64,000 nucleotides of DNA from a bacterium (Candidatus Blackallbacteria) CG13_big_fil_rev_8_21_14_2_50_49_14 (lineage in GTDB: Bacteria; Cyanobacteriota; Sericytochromatia; UBA7694): positions 1 to 64,000 of the forward strand of contig PFGG01000004.1 of NCBI GenBank assembly GCA_002783405.1, read 5' to 3'. Positions 8,311 through 17,184 of this stretch are shown one piece after another. A model generated the notes under the pieces. That model saw only the letters and a list, made by a program, of their open reading frames with translations. It did not search any database and was not told where the DNA came from. Position numbers and translations under genes: made by a program. Positions within the stretch are counted from its first letter, which is position 1. Each line of letters begins with the position of its first letter.

Positions 8311-9024
8311 GTGAACCTGCACCGCCTGATTGGCTTTGTCTACCGTAAAACCGACCAATGGACCCGCCCCTTTATCTTCAACCGGCAAAAAAAGCAGGTT
8401 CTGGCGGCCTATCCCCAACTCCGGCCCGTGATGGAGGCCTTTGAGCGGCGCTATATCCGTGTGGAATATGGGGCCCATGACCTCTCGCTAATGGAACGAA
8501 TTCAACGCAAAATTGCCCAGGATGAACGCTATATTTATGGCGCCACCCCTTGGGTCGCTCTGTTGCGTTTGAGCCAGGAAATCGAGATTCGCCCCGATGA
8601 AGTTTTTGTAGAGTTGGGTTGTGGCACAGGCCATTTCTGTTTTTTCATGCAGCAGGTTTTTGGGGTTCAGGCGATTGGCATAGAAGCTTTAAATACCTTT
8701 GTGCTCAATGCCAAAGAAATGATGCAGGAACTTTCCGAGCCGCCGTCCTCACTTCATTTTGAGGGCTTGCAATTTCTCAACCTGGATTTTATGCATTTCA
8801 ATTTTTCACGGGCCTCGCTGTTTTACGCGGCTTGGACCTGTTTCCCTGAAGCGGTGCGGGCCGCGATCCTTGAAAAATTTTTCAGGGAGTGTAAACCCGG
8901 TACCCGTTTGCTGGTTTTGACCCATGCTTTGGATGATCCCCGCTTGGAACTCAAACATGCATTTGAAACCTTTTTTTCCTGGGGACGTGATGTGGTGCGC
9001 CTTTACGAACTCAAACCCGCTTGA
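8311..9024 (+). CDS. Class I SAM-dependent methyltransferase
   Basis: A 237-residue protein. Near residue 94 is the SAM-binding motif I, VFVELGCGTGHFCFFM, preceded by DE and followed by GIEALN (the acidic residue at the end of strand 2). LNLDFMHFNF and LFYAAWTCF occupy the places of motifs II to IV. The glycine loop and the whole layout recall DOT1/Mg-protoporphyrin-type methyltransferases, but the substrate cannot be named. GTG at 8311 is preferred over TTG at 8305 because GGAGG at 8297-8301 is then 9 bases away. It is transcribed alone from its own extended -10 promoter. Confidence 0.7.
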   Translation: MNLHRLIGFVYRKTDQWTRPFIFNRQKKQVLAAYPQLRPVMEAFERRYIRVEYGAHDLSLMERIQRKIAQDERYIYGATPWVALLRLSQEIEIRPDEVFVELGCGTGHFCFFMQQVFGVQAIGIEALNTFVLNAKEMMQELSEPPSSLHFEGLQFLNLDFMHFNFSRASLFYAAWTCFPEAVRAAILEKFFRECKPGTRLLVLTHALDDPRLELKHAFETFFSWGRDVVRLYELKPA

Positions 9025-9115
9025 AAAAATCAGGGGCCTATCAGCGGTTTAAAGTTAAATTTTGATTAATAAAAACAGAGTTTTGCTCTTGAAATGGTTA
9101 AAAATCACAAATTTC

Positions 9116-9124
9116 TGTTATAAT
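9116..9124 (+). promoter_or_regulatory. Extended -10 promoter (TGTTATAAT)
   Basis: The same CTGTTATAAT decamer as at 8281-8290 occurs here, with TATAAT at 9119-9124. No good -35 box at the normal distance is visible. Confidence 0.5.
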
Positions 9125-9157
9125 CAAGGCACAAAAATGCGGGGGGAGGGTCAGGTA

Positions 9158-9415
9158 TTGGTTTGGGAACAATTAGAACTTTATGCTGAGAATTATCACC
9201 GTTTTACCCTCGAAGTCATGCCTTTATTAGAAGAAAGCTGCGATCAGGAAACCCTTTTGCAGATTTACAAAACAGCACGTCATTACCAGCGGGCTTTTGC
9301 CGAATTGGCGCGTGAAGAAACTGAAATCAGCCCCCTTTATCTGCGCCTGAGTATTACCTTGGCAGATACCTTGCAAAAAATTATCGGTTTGCCCGAAATG
9401 CCCTCCACGTATTAA
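9158..9415 (+). CDS. Small hypothetical helical protein
   Basis: An 85-residue protein, rich in Glu and Leu and predicted helical, which I do not recognise. TTG at 9158 is chosen because GGGGGGAGGG at 9141-9150 sits 7 bases before it. An in-frame ATG at 9137 would place that ribosome site inside the gene and leave a leader of only a few bases. The gene ends 4 bases before the oxidoreductase start and is probably its operon leader gene. Residues from the middle (LLQIYKTARHYQRAFAELA) look like a coiled helix pair. Confidence 0.5.
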   Translation: MVWEQLELYAENYHRFTLEVMPLLEESCDQETLLQIYKTARHYQRAFAELAREETEISPLYLRLSITLADTLQKIIGLPEMPSTY

Positions 9416-9419
9416 GTTG

Positions 9420-11642
9420 ATGGCCTGGCATCTGAACCCCCGTCACTGGGCTGGCTTGTCTCCCCAGGGGCTGGGTGAAATCAAACCCCATCATTTACTC
9501 GAAACCCTGCAGATTACCTGGCAGAACCGCGATCAATTGAGTTATGCCTGGCGGATTCTCAACAAAGGTGTCTGCGATGGCTGTGCCTTGGGCACAACCG
9601 GCATGAAAGACTTTACCCTCAAGGGCTTGCACCTGTGCACAGTGCGCCTCAATCTGCTGCGCCTGAATACCATGCCTGCACTTGACCCCACTCTCTTGGC
9701 GGATATTTCAGCGCTGAAGCACAAAACCAGCAAGGAATTGCGTGATTTGGGCCGGCTTTCGACGCCCGCTCTGCGTTTTCGGGGGGAGCAGGGCTTTAAA
9801 CCCATCTCCTGGGATTTTGCCCTGGACTTATTGGCCCGTAAAATTCGCGGCCTGGATCCCCGGCGTCTGGCCTTTTTTCTGACTTCGCGCGGCATTCTCA
9901 ATGAAAACTATTATGTGGCGCAAAAGGTGGCTCGCTTTTTAGGCACAAACCATATCGACAACGCAGCCCGAATCTGCCATTCACCCAGTTCGGTGGCGCT
10001 CAAGCAGGCCATTGGAGAAGGGGCCTCCACTTGTTCCTATCGGGATTGGATCGGCACGGATCTCTTGATTCTGATTGGCAGCAATGTGGCCAATAATCAA
10101 CCCGTGACCACAAAGTATATGTACCATGCCAAGCAGGCAGGAACCAAAATTGTGGTCGTGAATCCCTATCAAGAGCCTGGCCTGGTGCGCTATTGGGTGC
10201 CTTCTGTGCCCGAAAGCGCCATGTTTGGCACCAAGCTGATGGACACCTTCTTTCAGGTGCAGACTGGCGGCGATTTGGCCTTTCTCAATGGGGTACTCAA
10301 GGCCTTGATTGCCCTCGGTGCCGTCGATCATGATTTTATTGCCGCACGCACCACGGGGTATGCTGAACTTCGCCAGCACCTTGAAACCCAGGTCTGGCAG
10401 GATTTAGAAAAACATTCCGGCAGTTCCCAAGCCGAAATGGAGCGCTTGGCAAACATGCTGGCAGGGGCCAAATCGGCAGTATTTGTCTGGAGCATGGGCA
10501 TTACCCAACATACCCACGGGGTGGAAAATGTTCAGGCGATTATTAACCTGGCCCTGGCGCGAGGCTTTGTCGGGCGTGAACACTGTGGCTTAATGCCGAT
10601 TCGCGGTCACAGCGGTGTGCAGGGCGGGGGAGAGATGGGCTGTCTGCCGGGACATTTGCCGGGGGGCAAGCCGCTGAACTCTGAAAATGCAGAAACCCTC
10701 TCGCGTTATTGGGGCTTTGAAATACCCGTTTGGTCGGGTTTAATGGCGGGCAATATGCTCGATGCTGCCCATCGCCGCGAATTGGATTTGCTGTGGTGTA
10801 TTGGAGGCAATTTCTTAGAAACCTTGCCCGACCCCGCTTGGGTAGAAGAAGCTTTGGACCGTCTGCCGATTCGCGTGCACCAGGATATTTGCCTGAGTTC
10901 GCAAATGTTGGTCGATAGTGGCGAAATGACCCTGTTGCTGCCTGCCACCACGCGCTATGAAATGCGGGGCGGGGGCACAGAAACCAGCACCGAACGCCAG
11001 GTGATTTTCAGCCCTGAAATACCAGGGCCTCGGGTCGCGCTGGCCCGTACCGAATGGGAGGTGCTTGTGGATTTGGCCAAGCGGGTGCGCCCTGAGCAGG
11101 CCCATTTGATTGACTTTGCCGATACTGCTTCGATTCGGGCAGAGATTGCCCGTACCTGCCCCGATTATAAGGGCATAGAGCTGCTCAAGCAGGCCGGTGA
11201 AGCACTGCAATGGGGCGGGCGTCTGCTCTGCCGTGAGCGCTTTCGCACCCCCGATGGCAAAGCCACTTTTGCCTGTTTAACCCCGCCAGAGGCCGATTTA
11301 CCCCCAGGTTTTTTCCGCTTGAGCACACGCCGGGGCAAACAGTTTAACAGCATGGTGCAAAAACCTGTCGACCCGCTGACGGGGGCGGCCCGTTTGGATA
11401 TCCTGATTTCGGCCTCAGATTGTCAGGCCTTGGGGCTGACAGAGGGAGCCCCGCTCACACTGCTGTCTGAATTTGGGCATTTGCAAGCCTTTGCCAAAAT
11501 CGCGCCGATTATTCCTGGCAATTTGCAGGTTCATTGGCCAGAGGGCAATGTGCTCTTGCCGCCCGATCGGCGCTCGGGGCCGGCGGGGGTGCCCGATTAT
11601 AACGTGCTGGTAAGGATTGAAACCTCGCTTGCCAAGGGATAA
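9420..11642 (+). CDS. FdhF/YdeP-type molybdopterin oxidoreductase
   Basis: A 740-residue member of the Mo/W-bis-MGD oxidoreductase superfamily, close to the FdhF/YdeP group. CDGCALGTTGMKD near residue 52 may bind a cluster with Cys near 72. AARICHSPSS aligns with the ARVUHGPS segment of E. coli FdhF, putting Cys186 in the position of the metal-binding selenocysteine. IGSNVANNQPVTTKYMYHA and GHSGVQGGGEMGC are cofactor-binding regions, and the C-terminal molydopterin-dinucleotide domain includes QKPVDPLTGAARLD. The reaction may be formate or another small-molecule oxidation, not decidable here. No Tat signal is seen, so it is cytoplasmic. fdhD follows, consistent with cofactor maturation. Confidence 0.88.
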   Translation: MAWHLNPRHWAGLSPQGLGEIKPHHLLETLQITWQNRDQLSYAWRILNKGVCDGCALGTTGMKDFTLKGLHLCTVRLNLLRLNTMPALDPTLLADISALKHKTSKELRDLGRLSTPALRFRGEQGFKPISWDFALDLLARKIRGLDPRRLAFFLTSRGILNENYYVAQKVARFLGTNHIDNAARICHSPSSVALKQAIGEGASTCSYRDWIGTDLLILIGSNVANNQPVTTKYMYHAKQAGTKIVVVNPYQEPGLVRYWVPSVPESAMFGTKLMDTFFQVQTGGDLAFLNGVLKALIALGAVDHDFIAARTTGYAELRQHLETQVWQDLEKHSGSSQAEMERLANMLAGAKSAVFVWSMGITQHTHGVENVQAIINLALARGFVGREHCGLMPIRGHSGVQGGGEMGCLPGHLPGGKPLNSENAETLSRYWGFEIPVWSGLMAGNMLDAAHRRELDLLWCIGGNFLETLPDPAWVEEALDRLPIRVHQDICLSSQMLVDSGEMTLLLPATTRYEMRGGGTETSTERQVIFSPEIPGPRVALARTEWEVLVDLAKRVRPEQAHLIDFADTASIRAEIARTCPDYKGIELLKQAGEALQWGGRLLCRERFRTPDGKATFACLTPPEADLPPGFFRLSTRRGKQFNSMVQKPVDPLTGAARLDILISASDCQALGLTEGAPLTLLSEFGHLQAFAKIAPIIPGNLQVHWPEGNVLLPPDRRSGPAGVPDYNVLVRIETSLAKG

Positions 11643-11715
11643 GGCTTGGCCTTTGCTTTTGAACGGGCAAGCGCAGCATGCTGAACAAGTGAGAGAGAAA
11701 AAACGCGAGGGTTTT

Positions 11716-11793
11716 ATGCCGAATCTGATCACACCCGAAGCACTCAAGCAGTGCCTGACCCATGTTTTTACTGAACCCCTGCCTCAGAAATGA
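11716..11793 (+). CDS. Possible 25-residue ORF coupled to fdhD
   Basis: A small frame, ATG 11716 to TGA 11793, encodes MPNLITPEALKQCLTHVFTE followed by five more residues. It has GAGG 6 bases upstream and overlaps the fdhD ATG by the ATGA tetranucleotide, the same coupling seen elsewhere in the window. The frame is also open upstream to 11614, and GTG at 11689 is another start. It could be a leader peptide, a microprotein or chance. Confidence 0.3.
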   Translation: MPNLITPEALKQCLTHVFTEPLPQK

Positions 11794-12650
11794 AGCCCAG
11801 AGGTGCCTTGCGAAAGACCGCTGTGCTGCGCTGGCAAGCGGGAAAATTCTCGCGTTCACGACCGGATTCACTTGCCGTAGAAGAACCCCTTGAACTGCGC
11901 TTGAGCTGGGGCCCACCTGAACAGGCCCAAACCCGTTCTTTGATCACCACCCTGCGTACCCCTGGCGCAGATTATGAATTGGCTTTGGGTTGGCTTTTCA
12001 GTGAAGGGCTGATTCAATCGGCCCAAGATGTTGTCAAAATGACCTACTGTCTGGGAAAAAACAAGCTCGAACAGCAGTACAATATTTTGCAGATTCGGCT
12101 TCAACCGGGACTGCTTCCAGATTTAAGCCGAATGGAACGCAGCAGCGTGAGCCATGGCGGCTGCGGGCTGTGTGGCAAGCGAGAGATAGAGCAGTTGCAA
12201 CAGCATCTCAAGCCAGATTTTACTTCGGATTTTCCTGCTGTACAGCCTGAACTGATTCTGAATCTTCCGCTTCAGGCTCGCCCCTTGCAGGCCTTATTCG
12301 AACGCAGTGGAGGCGTGCATGCTGCCGCACTTTTTAATCTTTCTGGTGAATTGCTCAGTCTTCAGGAGGATATCGGGCGCCACAATGCCGTGGATAAACT
12401 CATCGGTGCCGCCCTGATTGCAGGGCAGGTGCCCCTGCGCGAGCAGATCCTCTTTCTCAGTGGGCGGGCTGGCTTTGAGCTGATTCAAAAATCTTTACAG
12501 GCTTCTTTGCCGATTGTGGTTTCGGTCGGTGCGCCTTCCAGCTTGGCTTTGGAATTGGCGCAAAGCTATGGGCAAACCTTGATAGGGTTTCTGCGTGAAG
12601 AAGGCTTTAATCTCTACAGTGGTCAAGAGCGTTTGCAATTGATTGAATAA
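11790..12650 (+). CDS. fdhD: FdhD, formate dehydrogenase sulfurtransferase accessory protein
   Basis: A 286-residue protein of normal FdhD length. FdhD moves sulfur from the cysteine desulfurase IscS to the molybdenum cofactor of formate dehydrogenases. The flexible-loop cysteines are present as CGLCGK (Cys125 and Cys128), and the conserved block EDIGRHNAVDKLIGAAL is found near residue 192, with LSGRAGFELIQKS behind it. It directly follows the FdhF/YdeP-type gene, the expected client. The ATG overlaps the stop of a short upstream frame. Confidence 0.95.
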   Translation: MKPRGALRKTAVLRWQAGKFSRSRPDSLAVEEPLELRLSWGPPEQAQTRSLITTLRTPGADYELALGWLFSEGLIQSAQDVVKMTYCLGKNKLEQQYNILQIRLQPGLLPDLSRMERSSVSHGGCGLCGKREIEQLQQHLKPDFTSDFPAVQPELILNLPLQARPLQALFERSGGVHAAALFNLSGELLSLQEDIGRHNAVDKLIGAALIAGQVPLREQILFLSGRAGFELIQKSLQASLPIVVSVGAPSSLALELAQSYGQTLIGFLREEGFNLYSGQERLQLIE

Positions 12651-12764
12651 AACCGCGTCTGGTCATTGGGCTTTGAAAGCGTTAAAATAGTGCTGTGGAT
12701 GGGCTCTCAGTCTTTTACTGAGGCTGATAAAACTCTGCATTATGCTAGAAAAAGGATGGACTTC

Positions 12765-13346
12765 ATGCTGAAGCGTTCCCGTCGGGTCACCCCCGCGATT
12801 ATTGGATCGGTCATGTCTTTGACCTTGATGACAGCCTGTGGCGAAAAAAAAGAAGATGCCTCGGTTTTTGAATCGATTGAACAGTGCGTACAAACTGGCC
12901 AGTACAACCAGGTACAGTGCCAGCAGCTCTATGAACAGGCCAAGGTTGAGCACAAGGATGTGGCACCTAAATTTGACTCTTTAGCAGATTGCGAAGCCGA
13001 GTTTGGCGTGGGCCGCTGTGAAGAGCCCGGTGGCGGCGAGGTCGCCAGCGCCGATACAGGTGGCGGCTCCGATCTCAGCCATACCACAGTGGTACATCAC
13101 CACCATTCCTTTATGCCGATGATGGCGGGGATTATGATTGGCCAGTCGATGTCTCAACCCCTTTACCGCCCTTATACCAATGGCAGTTATGGGGCCTTTA
13201 TGACCAACCGGGGCATGCCTGTCGCCACCACGGTGGGCCGTCAGAAAATCTCCCGTTCGATTGTCACCAGCCGACCCACACGCAGTACCACCACTTTGCG
13301 CCGCGGTGGTTTTGGGGCCATGTCCCGCTCCAGCATTTCCAGCTGA
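12765..13346 (+). CDS. DUF1190 (YgiB-type) lipoprotein
   Basis: A 193-residue protein with the DUF1190 pattern: basic start KRSRRVTPA, hydrophobic segment ending in LMTAC as a lipobox (lipidated Cys about residue 25), then spaced cysteines in IEQCVQTGQYNQVQCQQLYE and DCEAEFGVGRCEE. A histidine run with FMPMMAG and a Gly/Arg/Ser-rich tail follow. E. coli YgiB and YjfM are the known members, of unclear function, and are encoded next to YgiC-like ligases, as here. ATG 12765 is chosen over 12756 because AAAAGG then lies about 9 bases upstream. The TGA shares one base with the next ATG. Confidence 0.85.
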   Translation: MLKRSRRVTPAIIGSVMSLTLMTACGEKKEDASVFESIEQCVQTGQYNQVQCQQLYEQAKVEHKDVAPKFDSLADCEAEFGVGRCEEPGGGEVASADTGGGSDLSHTTVVHHHHSFMPMMAGIMIGQSMSQPLYRPYTNGSYGAFMTNRGMPVATTVGRQKISRSIVTSRPTRSTTTLRRGGFGAMSRSSISS

Positions 13347-14506
13347 TGGAAGCCCGGGAGTTTCAGCCCCGGCCCTATGCCCTGGAACTGGCTGATGAAA
13401 CAGGCTTTACCTTTCATACCATTGATGGGGAGCCCTATTGGCATGAGGGGCGGGCCTATTGTTTCAGCATGGCCCAAGTCGAACAGGATTTGGAAGCCCC
13501 CACCAATGAATTGGTGGACATGTGCTATGAGCTGGTGGACGAGGCGCTCAAACGTGATGAGTGGTTGGATAAACTGGCGATCCCAGCCTATTGCCGTGAT
13601 TGGATTCGGCACAGTTGGGACAGAGACGAACCCACGCTCTATGGCCGTTTTGACCTGAGCTACAATGGCGCAGGTCCGGCCAAGATGCTGGAGTTCAATG
13701 CAGATACGCCCACTTCACTGTATGAATCGGCGGTCTTTCAATGGATTTGGCTTGAAGACCTGCTCTCTCAGGGACTTTTACCGATTGATTCCGATCAGTT
13801 CAATTCGATTGAAGAAAAGCTGCTGGCCGGCATTCCCGAAATGGGGCTCGACAGCCTTGTGCATTTTGCAGGTATCACCGAGAGTGATGAAGACAGCGGC
13901 ACCATTCGCTATCTCGAAGGCCTGTTTCAGCAGGTCGGGTTTCCGACCCGTTTTATGGATATGACCGAGATTGGCATTGACAGTGCGGGCCGTCTTACCG
14001 ATTTACAGGATGAGGTGATTGAAGCGATCTTCAAGCTTTATCCCTGGGAGATGATGGTGCGCGAAGAATTTGGTAAGGCCTTGCCCTATGCCGGGGTGCG
14101 TTGGATTGAACCGCCCTGGAAAATGCTGCTTTCAAACAAGGGCATTTTGCCTCTGCTCTGGGAAATGTATCCCGACCATCCCAATCTGCTTCCTGCCTAT
14201 TTTGCGGATGATCCGCAAGCGGGCCTGAAATTGGGTTCGCGTTATGTGAAAAAGCCGCTGTTCAGCCGTGAAGGGGCCAATATTACCCTTTACCAGGAAG
14301 GCGATCTGATTGAGCTGGGGGGCGAGTATGGCGCAGAAGGCTATATTCTTCAGGCCTACCACCCTCTGCCTGTCTTTGATGGCTGGAGTGCAGTTCTGGG
14401 TTCCTGGGTGATTCGCGGCGAGGCCGCTGGCATCGGCATTCGTGAGGATTTGGGCCCGATCACCACCAATGCTTCACGTTTTGTTCCCCATTATATCTGG
14501 GGTTAG
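13346..14506 (+). CDS. YgiC-like ATP-grasp ligase (glutathionylspermidine synthase family)
   Basis: A 386-residue protein of the YgiC/YjfC group. These are related to the synthetase half of glutathionylspermidine synthase and have an ATP-grasp fold that would form an amide bond. Conserved segments seen are YWHEGRAYCFS, GRFDLSYNGAGPAKMLEFNADTP, YVKKPLFSREGANI and LQAYHPLP near the C-terminus. The natural substrate of this group is not settled. The one-base TGATG overlap with the DUF1190 lipoprotein gene repeats the ygiB-ygiC pairing of enterobacteria and suggests joint action at the envelope. Confidence 0.88.
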   Translation: MEAREFQPRPYALELADETGFTFHTIDGEPYWHEGRAYCFSMAQVEQDLEAPTNELVDMCYELVDEALKRDEWLDKLAIPAYCRDWIRHSWDRDEPTLYGRFDLSYNGAGPAKMLEFNADTPTSLYESAVFQWIWLEDLLSQGLLPIDSDQFNSIEEKLLAGIPEMGLDSLVHFAGITESDEDSGTIRYLEGLFQQVGFPTRFMDMTEIGIDSAGRLTDLQDEVIEAIFKLYPWEMMVREEFGKALPYAGVRWIEPPWKMLLSNKGILPLLWEMYPDHPNLLPAYFADDPQAGLKLGSRYVKKPLFSREGANITLYQEGDLIELGGEYGAEGYILQAYHPLPVFDGWSAVLGSWVIRGEAAGIGIREDLGPITTNASRFVPHYIWG

Positions 14507-14521
14507 AATCTCTTTTGAATG

Positions 14522-14947
14522 CTAGGGCACTTCCACTTGACCGAGGATGGGGGATTGAACTCCAGAATCATCAAGGTAGCGGATTTCATAATTTCCGGCC
14601 TGTAGGCGTTTTATTTTGAGAAACAGAGGGGCAGGTGGCGTTTCGGGGCAAAGCCCTTTTTTTAAGTGGATCAAAATACGGTTTTTCACCACTTGCCCTG
14701 TGACCTCTGAGAAACAGAGGGCAGAGTCAAAGGTGGGAATCACTTCAAGTGGGATTTGAATTTCTTGTGGACTGATCAAGGCGGGCTTTAATTTGATTCC
14801 TGAGGTTTTGGTCTGAAGATAGTCCCAGGATACGTTTTCCTGGCTCAACCAGACAAAGACTGCGGCACAGGAAGAGAATCCCACCAGGAATAAGGCACAT
14901 AACCCACCCGAGAGCATGAACCGCAGCCAGAACAGTATTTTGGGCAT
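14522..14947 (-). CDS. Small membrane-anchored or secreted hypothetical protein
   Basis: A 141-residue protein with a hydrophobic N-terminal segment at residues 5-35 (LRFMLSGGLCALFLVGFSSC, then AAVFVWL). Cys27 follows FSS, so it may be a lipoprotein or remain as a signal anchor. The rest is predicted beta-rich, with two cysteines (in ALCFSEV and GLCPETP) that could pair outside the cytoplasm. Not recognised. Its ATG shares one base with the pgi stop (TAATG), so it is translated with pgi, though a role in glycolysis is not implied. Confidence 0.6.
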   Translation of the reverse strand: MPKILFWLRFMLSGGLCALFLVGFSSCAAVFVWLSQENVSWDYLQTKTSGIKLKPALISPQEIQIPLEVIPTFDSALCFSEVTGQVVKNRILIHLKKGLCPETPPAPLFLKIKRLQAGNYEIRYLDDSGVQSPILGQVEVP

Positions 14948-16569
14948 TATACTTTTTTAAAGCGCTGAATCAGGGCATTGGTAGAGGGGTCATGCCGCAA
15001 TTCAATTTCCGAGCTGTTTTCTAATTCTGGAATAATTTTCACTGCCAAGGCCTTGCCCAATTCCACGCCCCATTGGTCAAAGGAATCAATGCCCCAAATA
15101 ATACCTTGCACAAAGACACTGTGTTCGTAGAGTGCAATCAGGTGGCCCAAGGCCATGGGGGTCAGCTTTTCCAGCAAGAGGGTTGTGGAGGGGCGGTTGC
15201 CTTCAAACACACGGTGTGGCACCAGCCATTCGGCGGTTCCTTCGGCACGTACTTCTTCGGCGGTTTTGCCAAAAGCCAGGGCCTCGGCCTGGGCGAACAT
15301 ATTGGCCATCAATTGCGTATGGTGGGGGCCGATTGGGTTGAGCGATTTGACAAAGCCAATAAAATCACAGGGAATCAGCTTGGTGCCCTGGTGAATCATC
15401 TGGTAAAAGGAATGCTGACCATTGGTGCCTGGTTCGCCCCAATAGATTCCCCCGGTTTGGTAATCCACGGGCTGGCCTTCGGCGGTGACCCGTTTGCCAT
15501 TGCTTTCCATCGTCAATTGCTGCAAATAGGCGGGGAAGCGCTTGAGGTATTGTTCATAGGGCAAAACCGCAGTGGTTTCGGTCCCAAAGAAATTATTGTA
15601 CCAAAGGTTGAGCAGGCTCATCAGCACGGGCATATTCTCGGCAAAGGGCGCATTGCGGAAATGCTGATCCATTTCATGAAAACCCGCCAGTAAATCTTGA
15701 AAATTCTCTGCACCAATTGCGATCATCGTGGCCAGTCCAATCGCTGAATCCATTGAATAGCGGCCTCCGACCCAATCCCAGAATTCAAACATATTGGCGG
15801 TATCAATCCCAAATTTCTGAACGGCTCCGGCATTGGTTGATACCGCGACAAAATGACGGGCGATGGCGGCTGAATCCTGCAGTTTGTTCAAGACCCAATC
15901 GCGGGCTGTGTGGGCGTTGGTCATGGTTTCTAGCGTGGTAAAGGTCTTGGAGGAAATAATAAACAGGGTTTCTTCGGGGTCGAGATCCTGGCTGGCTTCA
16001 GCAAAATCTGTGCCGTCGATATTGGAAACAAAGCGGAAGTTTAAATTACGCTGGCTGTAGTGCTTTAAGGCTTCATAGGCCATAACAGGCCCCAAATCTG
16101 AGCCGCCAATGCCAATATTGACCACCGTGCGAATGGGTTTGCCGGTATAGCCGGTCCATGTGCCACTGCGTACTTTTTCGCTGAAGTTTTTCATTTTGGC
16201 GAGTACGGCCTGTACTTCGGGTACGACATTCTGCCCTTCATAGAGCAGCTCTTGGTCGGCAGGGGTGCGCAGGGCCACGTGCAAGACCGCGCGGTTCTCT
16301 GTGTGATTGATGCGTTGGCCTTGAAACATGGCCTCAATTTTTTCTTTGAGCCCGGATTCTTCTGCCAGTTGTACCAGCAGGCTGAGGGTTTCGGCGGTCA
16401 CCCGGTGTTTGGAATAGTCAAAATAAATGCCCAAGGCATCCAGCGAAAGTTTTTCTACCCGTTGGGGGTCGTCAGCGAAGAGTTGGCGCAGATGCAGCCC
16501 CTGAATTTCGCTGTAATGTTTTTGCAGGGCCAGCCAGGCGGGGCGTTGGGTTAAGGGTTGGGTGCTCAT
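14947..16569 (-). CDS. pgi: Glucose-6-phosphate isomerase
   Basis: A 540-residue protein, usual length for the long bacterial form. It interconverts glucose 6-phosphate and fructose 6-phosphate in glycolysis and gluconeogenesis. Signatures present: [19 protein letters not shown] (sugar phosphate site), [30 protein letters not shown] and [16 protein letters not shown]. The ATG at 16569 ([10 protein letters not shown]) is chosen, with AAGGA upstream. The frame is open for 59 more codons, but that stretch lies across a hairpin region and has no family counterpart. The downstream gene is coupled by TAATG. Confidence 0.97.
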   Translation of the reverse strand: MSTQPLTQRPAWLALQKHYSEIQGLHLRQLFADDPQRVEKLSLDALGIYFDYSKHRVTAETLSLLVQLAEESGLKEKIEAMFQGQRINHTENRAVLHVALRTPADQELLYEGQNVVPEVQAVLAKMKNFSEKVRSGTWTGYTGKPIRTVVNIGIGGSDLGPVMAYEALKHYSQRNLNFRFVSNIDGTDFAEASQDLDPEETLFIISSKTFTTLETMTNAHTARDWVLNKLQDSAAIARHFVAVSTNAGAVQKFGIDTANMFEFWDWVGGRYSMDSAIGLATMIAIGAENFQDLLAGFHEMDQHFRNAPFAENMPVLMSLLNLWYNNFFGTETTAVLPYEQYLKRFPAYLQQLTMESNGKRVTAEGQPVDYQTGGIYWGEPGTNGQHSFYQMIHQGTKLIPCDFIGFVKSLNPIGPHHTQLMANMFAQAEALAFGKTAEEVRAEGTAEWLVPHRVFEGNRPSTTLLLEKLTPMALGHLIALYEHSVFVQGIIWGIDSFDQWGVELGKALAVKIIPELENSSEIELRHDPSTNALIQRFKKV

Positions 16570-16611
16570 GGAGGGTTCCTTTTCTATCGCTGCTTCTGGT
16601 ATTTTGCCTTG

Positions 16612-16743
16612 CTGCTGCGGCAATGGCAACTGTGGGAGGGCATAACCCTGCTCTGAGAGGGATTTTTGAAAGGTGTTTCCTGACTCACCCTTGGGTCTGG
16701 CGGGCCGCATGTGGCGCACATCGTGTGCGTCACATGCTTTTTT
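16612..16743 (+). ncRNA. Possible small RNA upstream of pgi
   Basis: This gene-free stretch can fold into three successive hairpins: AGGG-CATAA-CCCT around 16637-16649, GGTG...CACC around 16671-16689, and the long terminator-like stem at 16708-16736 followed by T's. An extended -10 (TGG-TATTTT, 16597-16605) lies at the right distance for a start near 16612. It would be divergent from pgi and antisense to its long leader. No known RNA family was recognised. I looked for SRP, 6S, RNase P and tmRNA hallmarks and saw none. Confidence 0.3.
16708..16743 (+). terminator. Strong rho-independent terminator-like hairpin, + strand
   Basis: CATGTGGCGCACA (16708-16720), loop TCG, and TGTGCGTCACATG (16724-16736) pair over 13 positions with a single G-U, followed by C and TTTTTT. 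The T-run makes it directional on the + strand, yet no + strand gene precedes it. Confidence 0.6.
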
Positions 16744-17113
16744 CATTCCGCCGTTTGTTCCATCTTGGTTTATGCCCTTTGGGTGAACGGCTTCATTGCA
16801 GGTGCCCGCTGCGCCCCAGGATGAAGCCTGGAATTAGTTGGGGTTTTGTGGGTATAGCGCTTACGACAGGCAGGGGTTCTTGTTTCAAGTGCGAATTTAA
16901 GTTTATAAAGGAATATTCTTCAGCAGATTATTTTGAAAGAAGCATTTATTGTTAAAAATTCTAAAGAATTTAGACAGTATTTTGAGTAAATACTTTTATT
17001 GTAAAGAAATAGGGTGAGTTAGTTCTTGATTTTGTTTGCGGCTTTTAGACTTTGATCTGCATGATTTATGTATGACAAATGTATAAAGAAAATTCTACAA
17101 ATACAATAATTTG
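16744..17113. other. AT-rich gene-free stretch
   Basis: About 370 bases with no supportable gene on either strand. The DNA becomes clearly AT-rich after about 16880. It leads into the TTGACA promoter of the lipoprotein gene. No RNA gene or repeat was recognised in it. Confidence 0.5.
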
Positions 17114-17145
17114 TTGACACAATCTTTAAAATCTTTTGCTAAACT
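17114..17145 (+). promoter_or_regulatory. Candidate promoter of the repeat-bearing lipoprotein gene
   Basis: A perfect TTGACA at 17114-17119 is followed by TGC-TAAACT (extended -10 at 17137-17145). The spacer of 20 bases is long. GGAG at 17173-17176 is 8 bases before the ATG at 17185. Confidence 0.4.
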
Positions 17146-17184
17146 ATTCGGCAACCTACTTGATGCCTTGATGGAGTCTGACCT

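Noticed and set aside
9062-9157. Upstream extension of the small gene at 9158
   Set aside because: It would begin before the promoter's -10 box and place the strong ribosome site inside the gene.
16570-16743. Known RNA families (SRP, 6S, RNase P, tmRNA) upstream of pgi
   Set aside because: None of their conserved core sequences was seen, so only an unclassified small RNA is proposed.
14947-16746. 59-codon N-terminal extension of pgi up to 16746
   Set aside because: The extension runs through the hairpin region, has no family counterpart and the ATG at 16569 has a better ribosome site.
16623-16955. Open frame of 110 codons on the + strand upstream of the lipoprotein gene
   Set aside because: It crosses the terminator-like hairpin, has an odd Arg/Cys/His-rich composition and no ribosome binding site.
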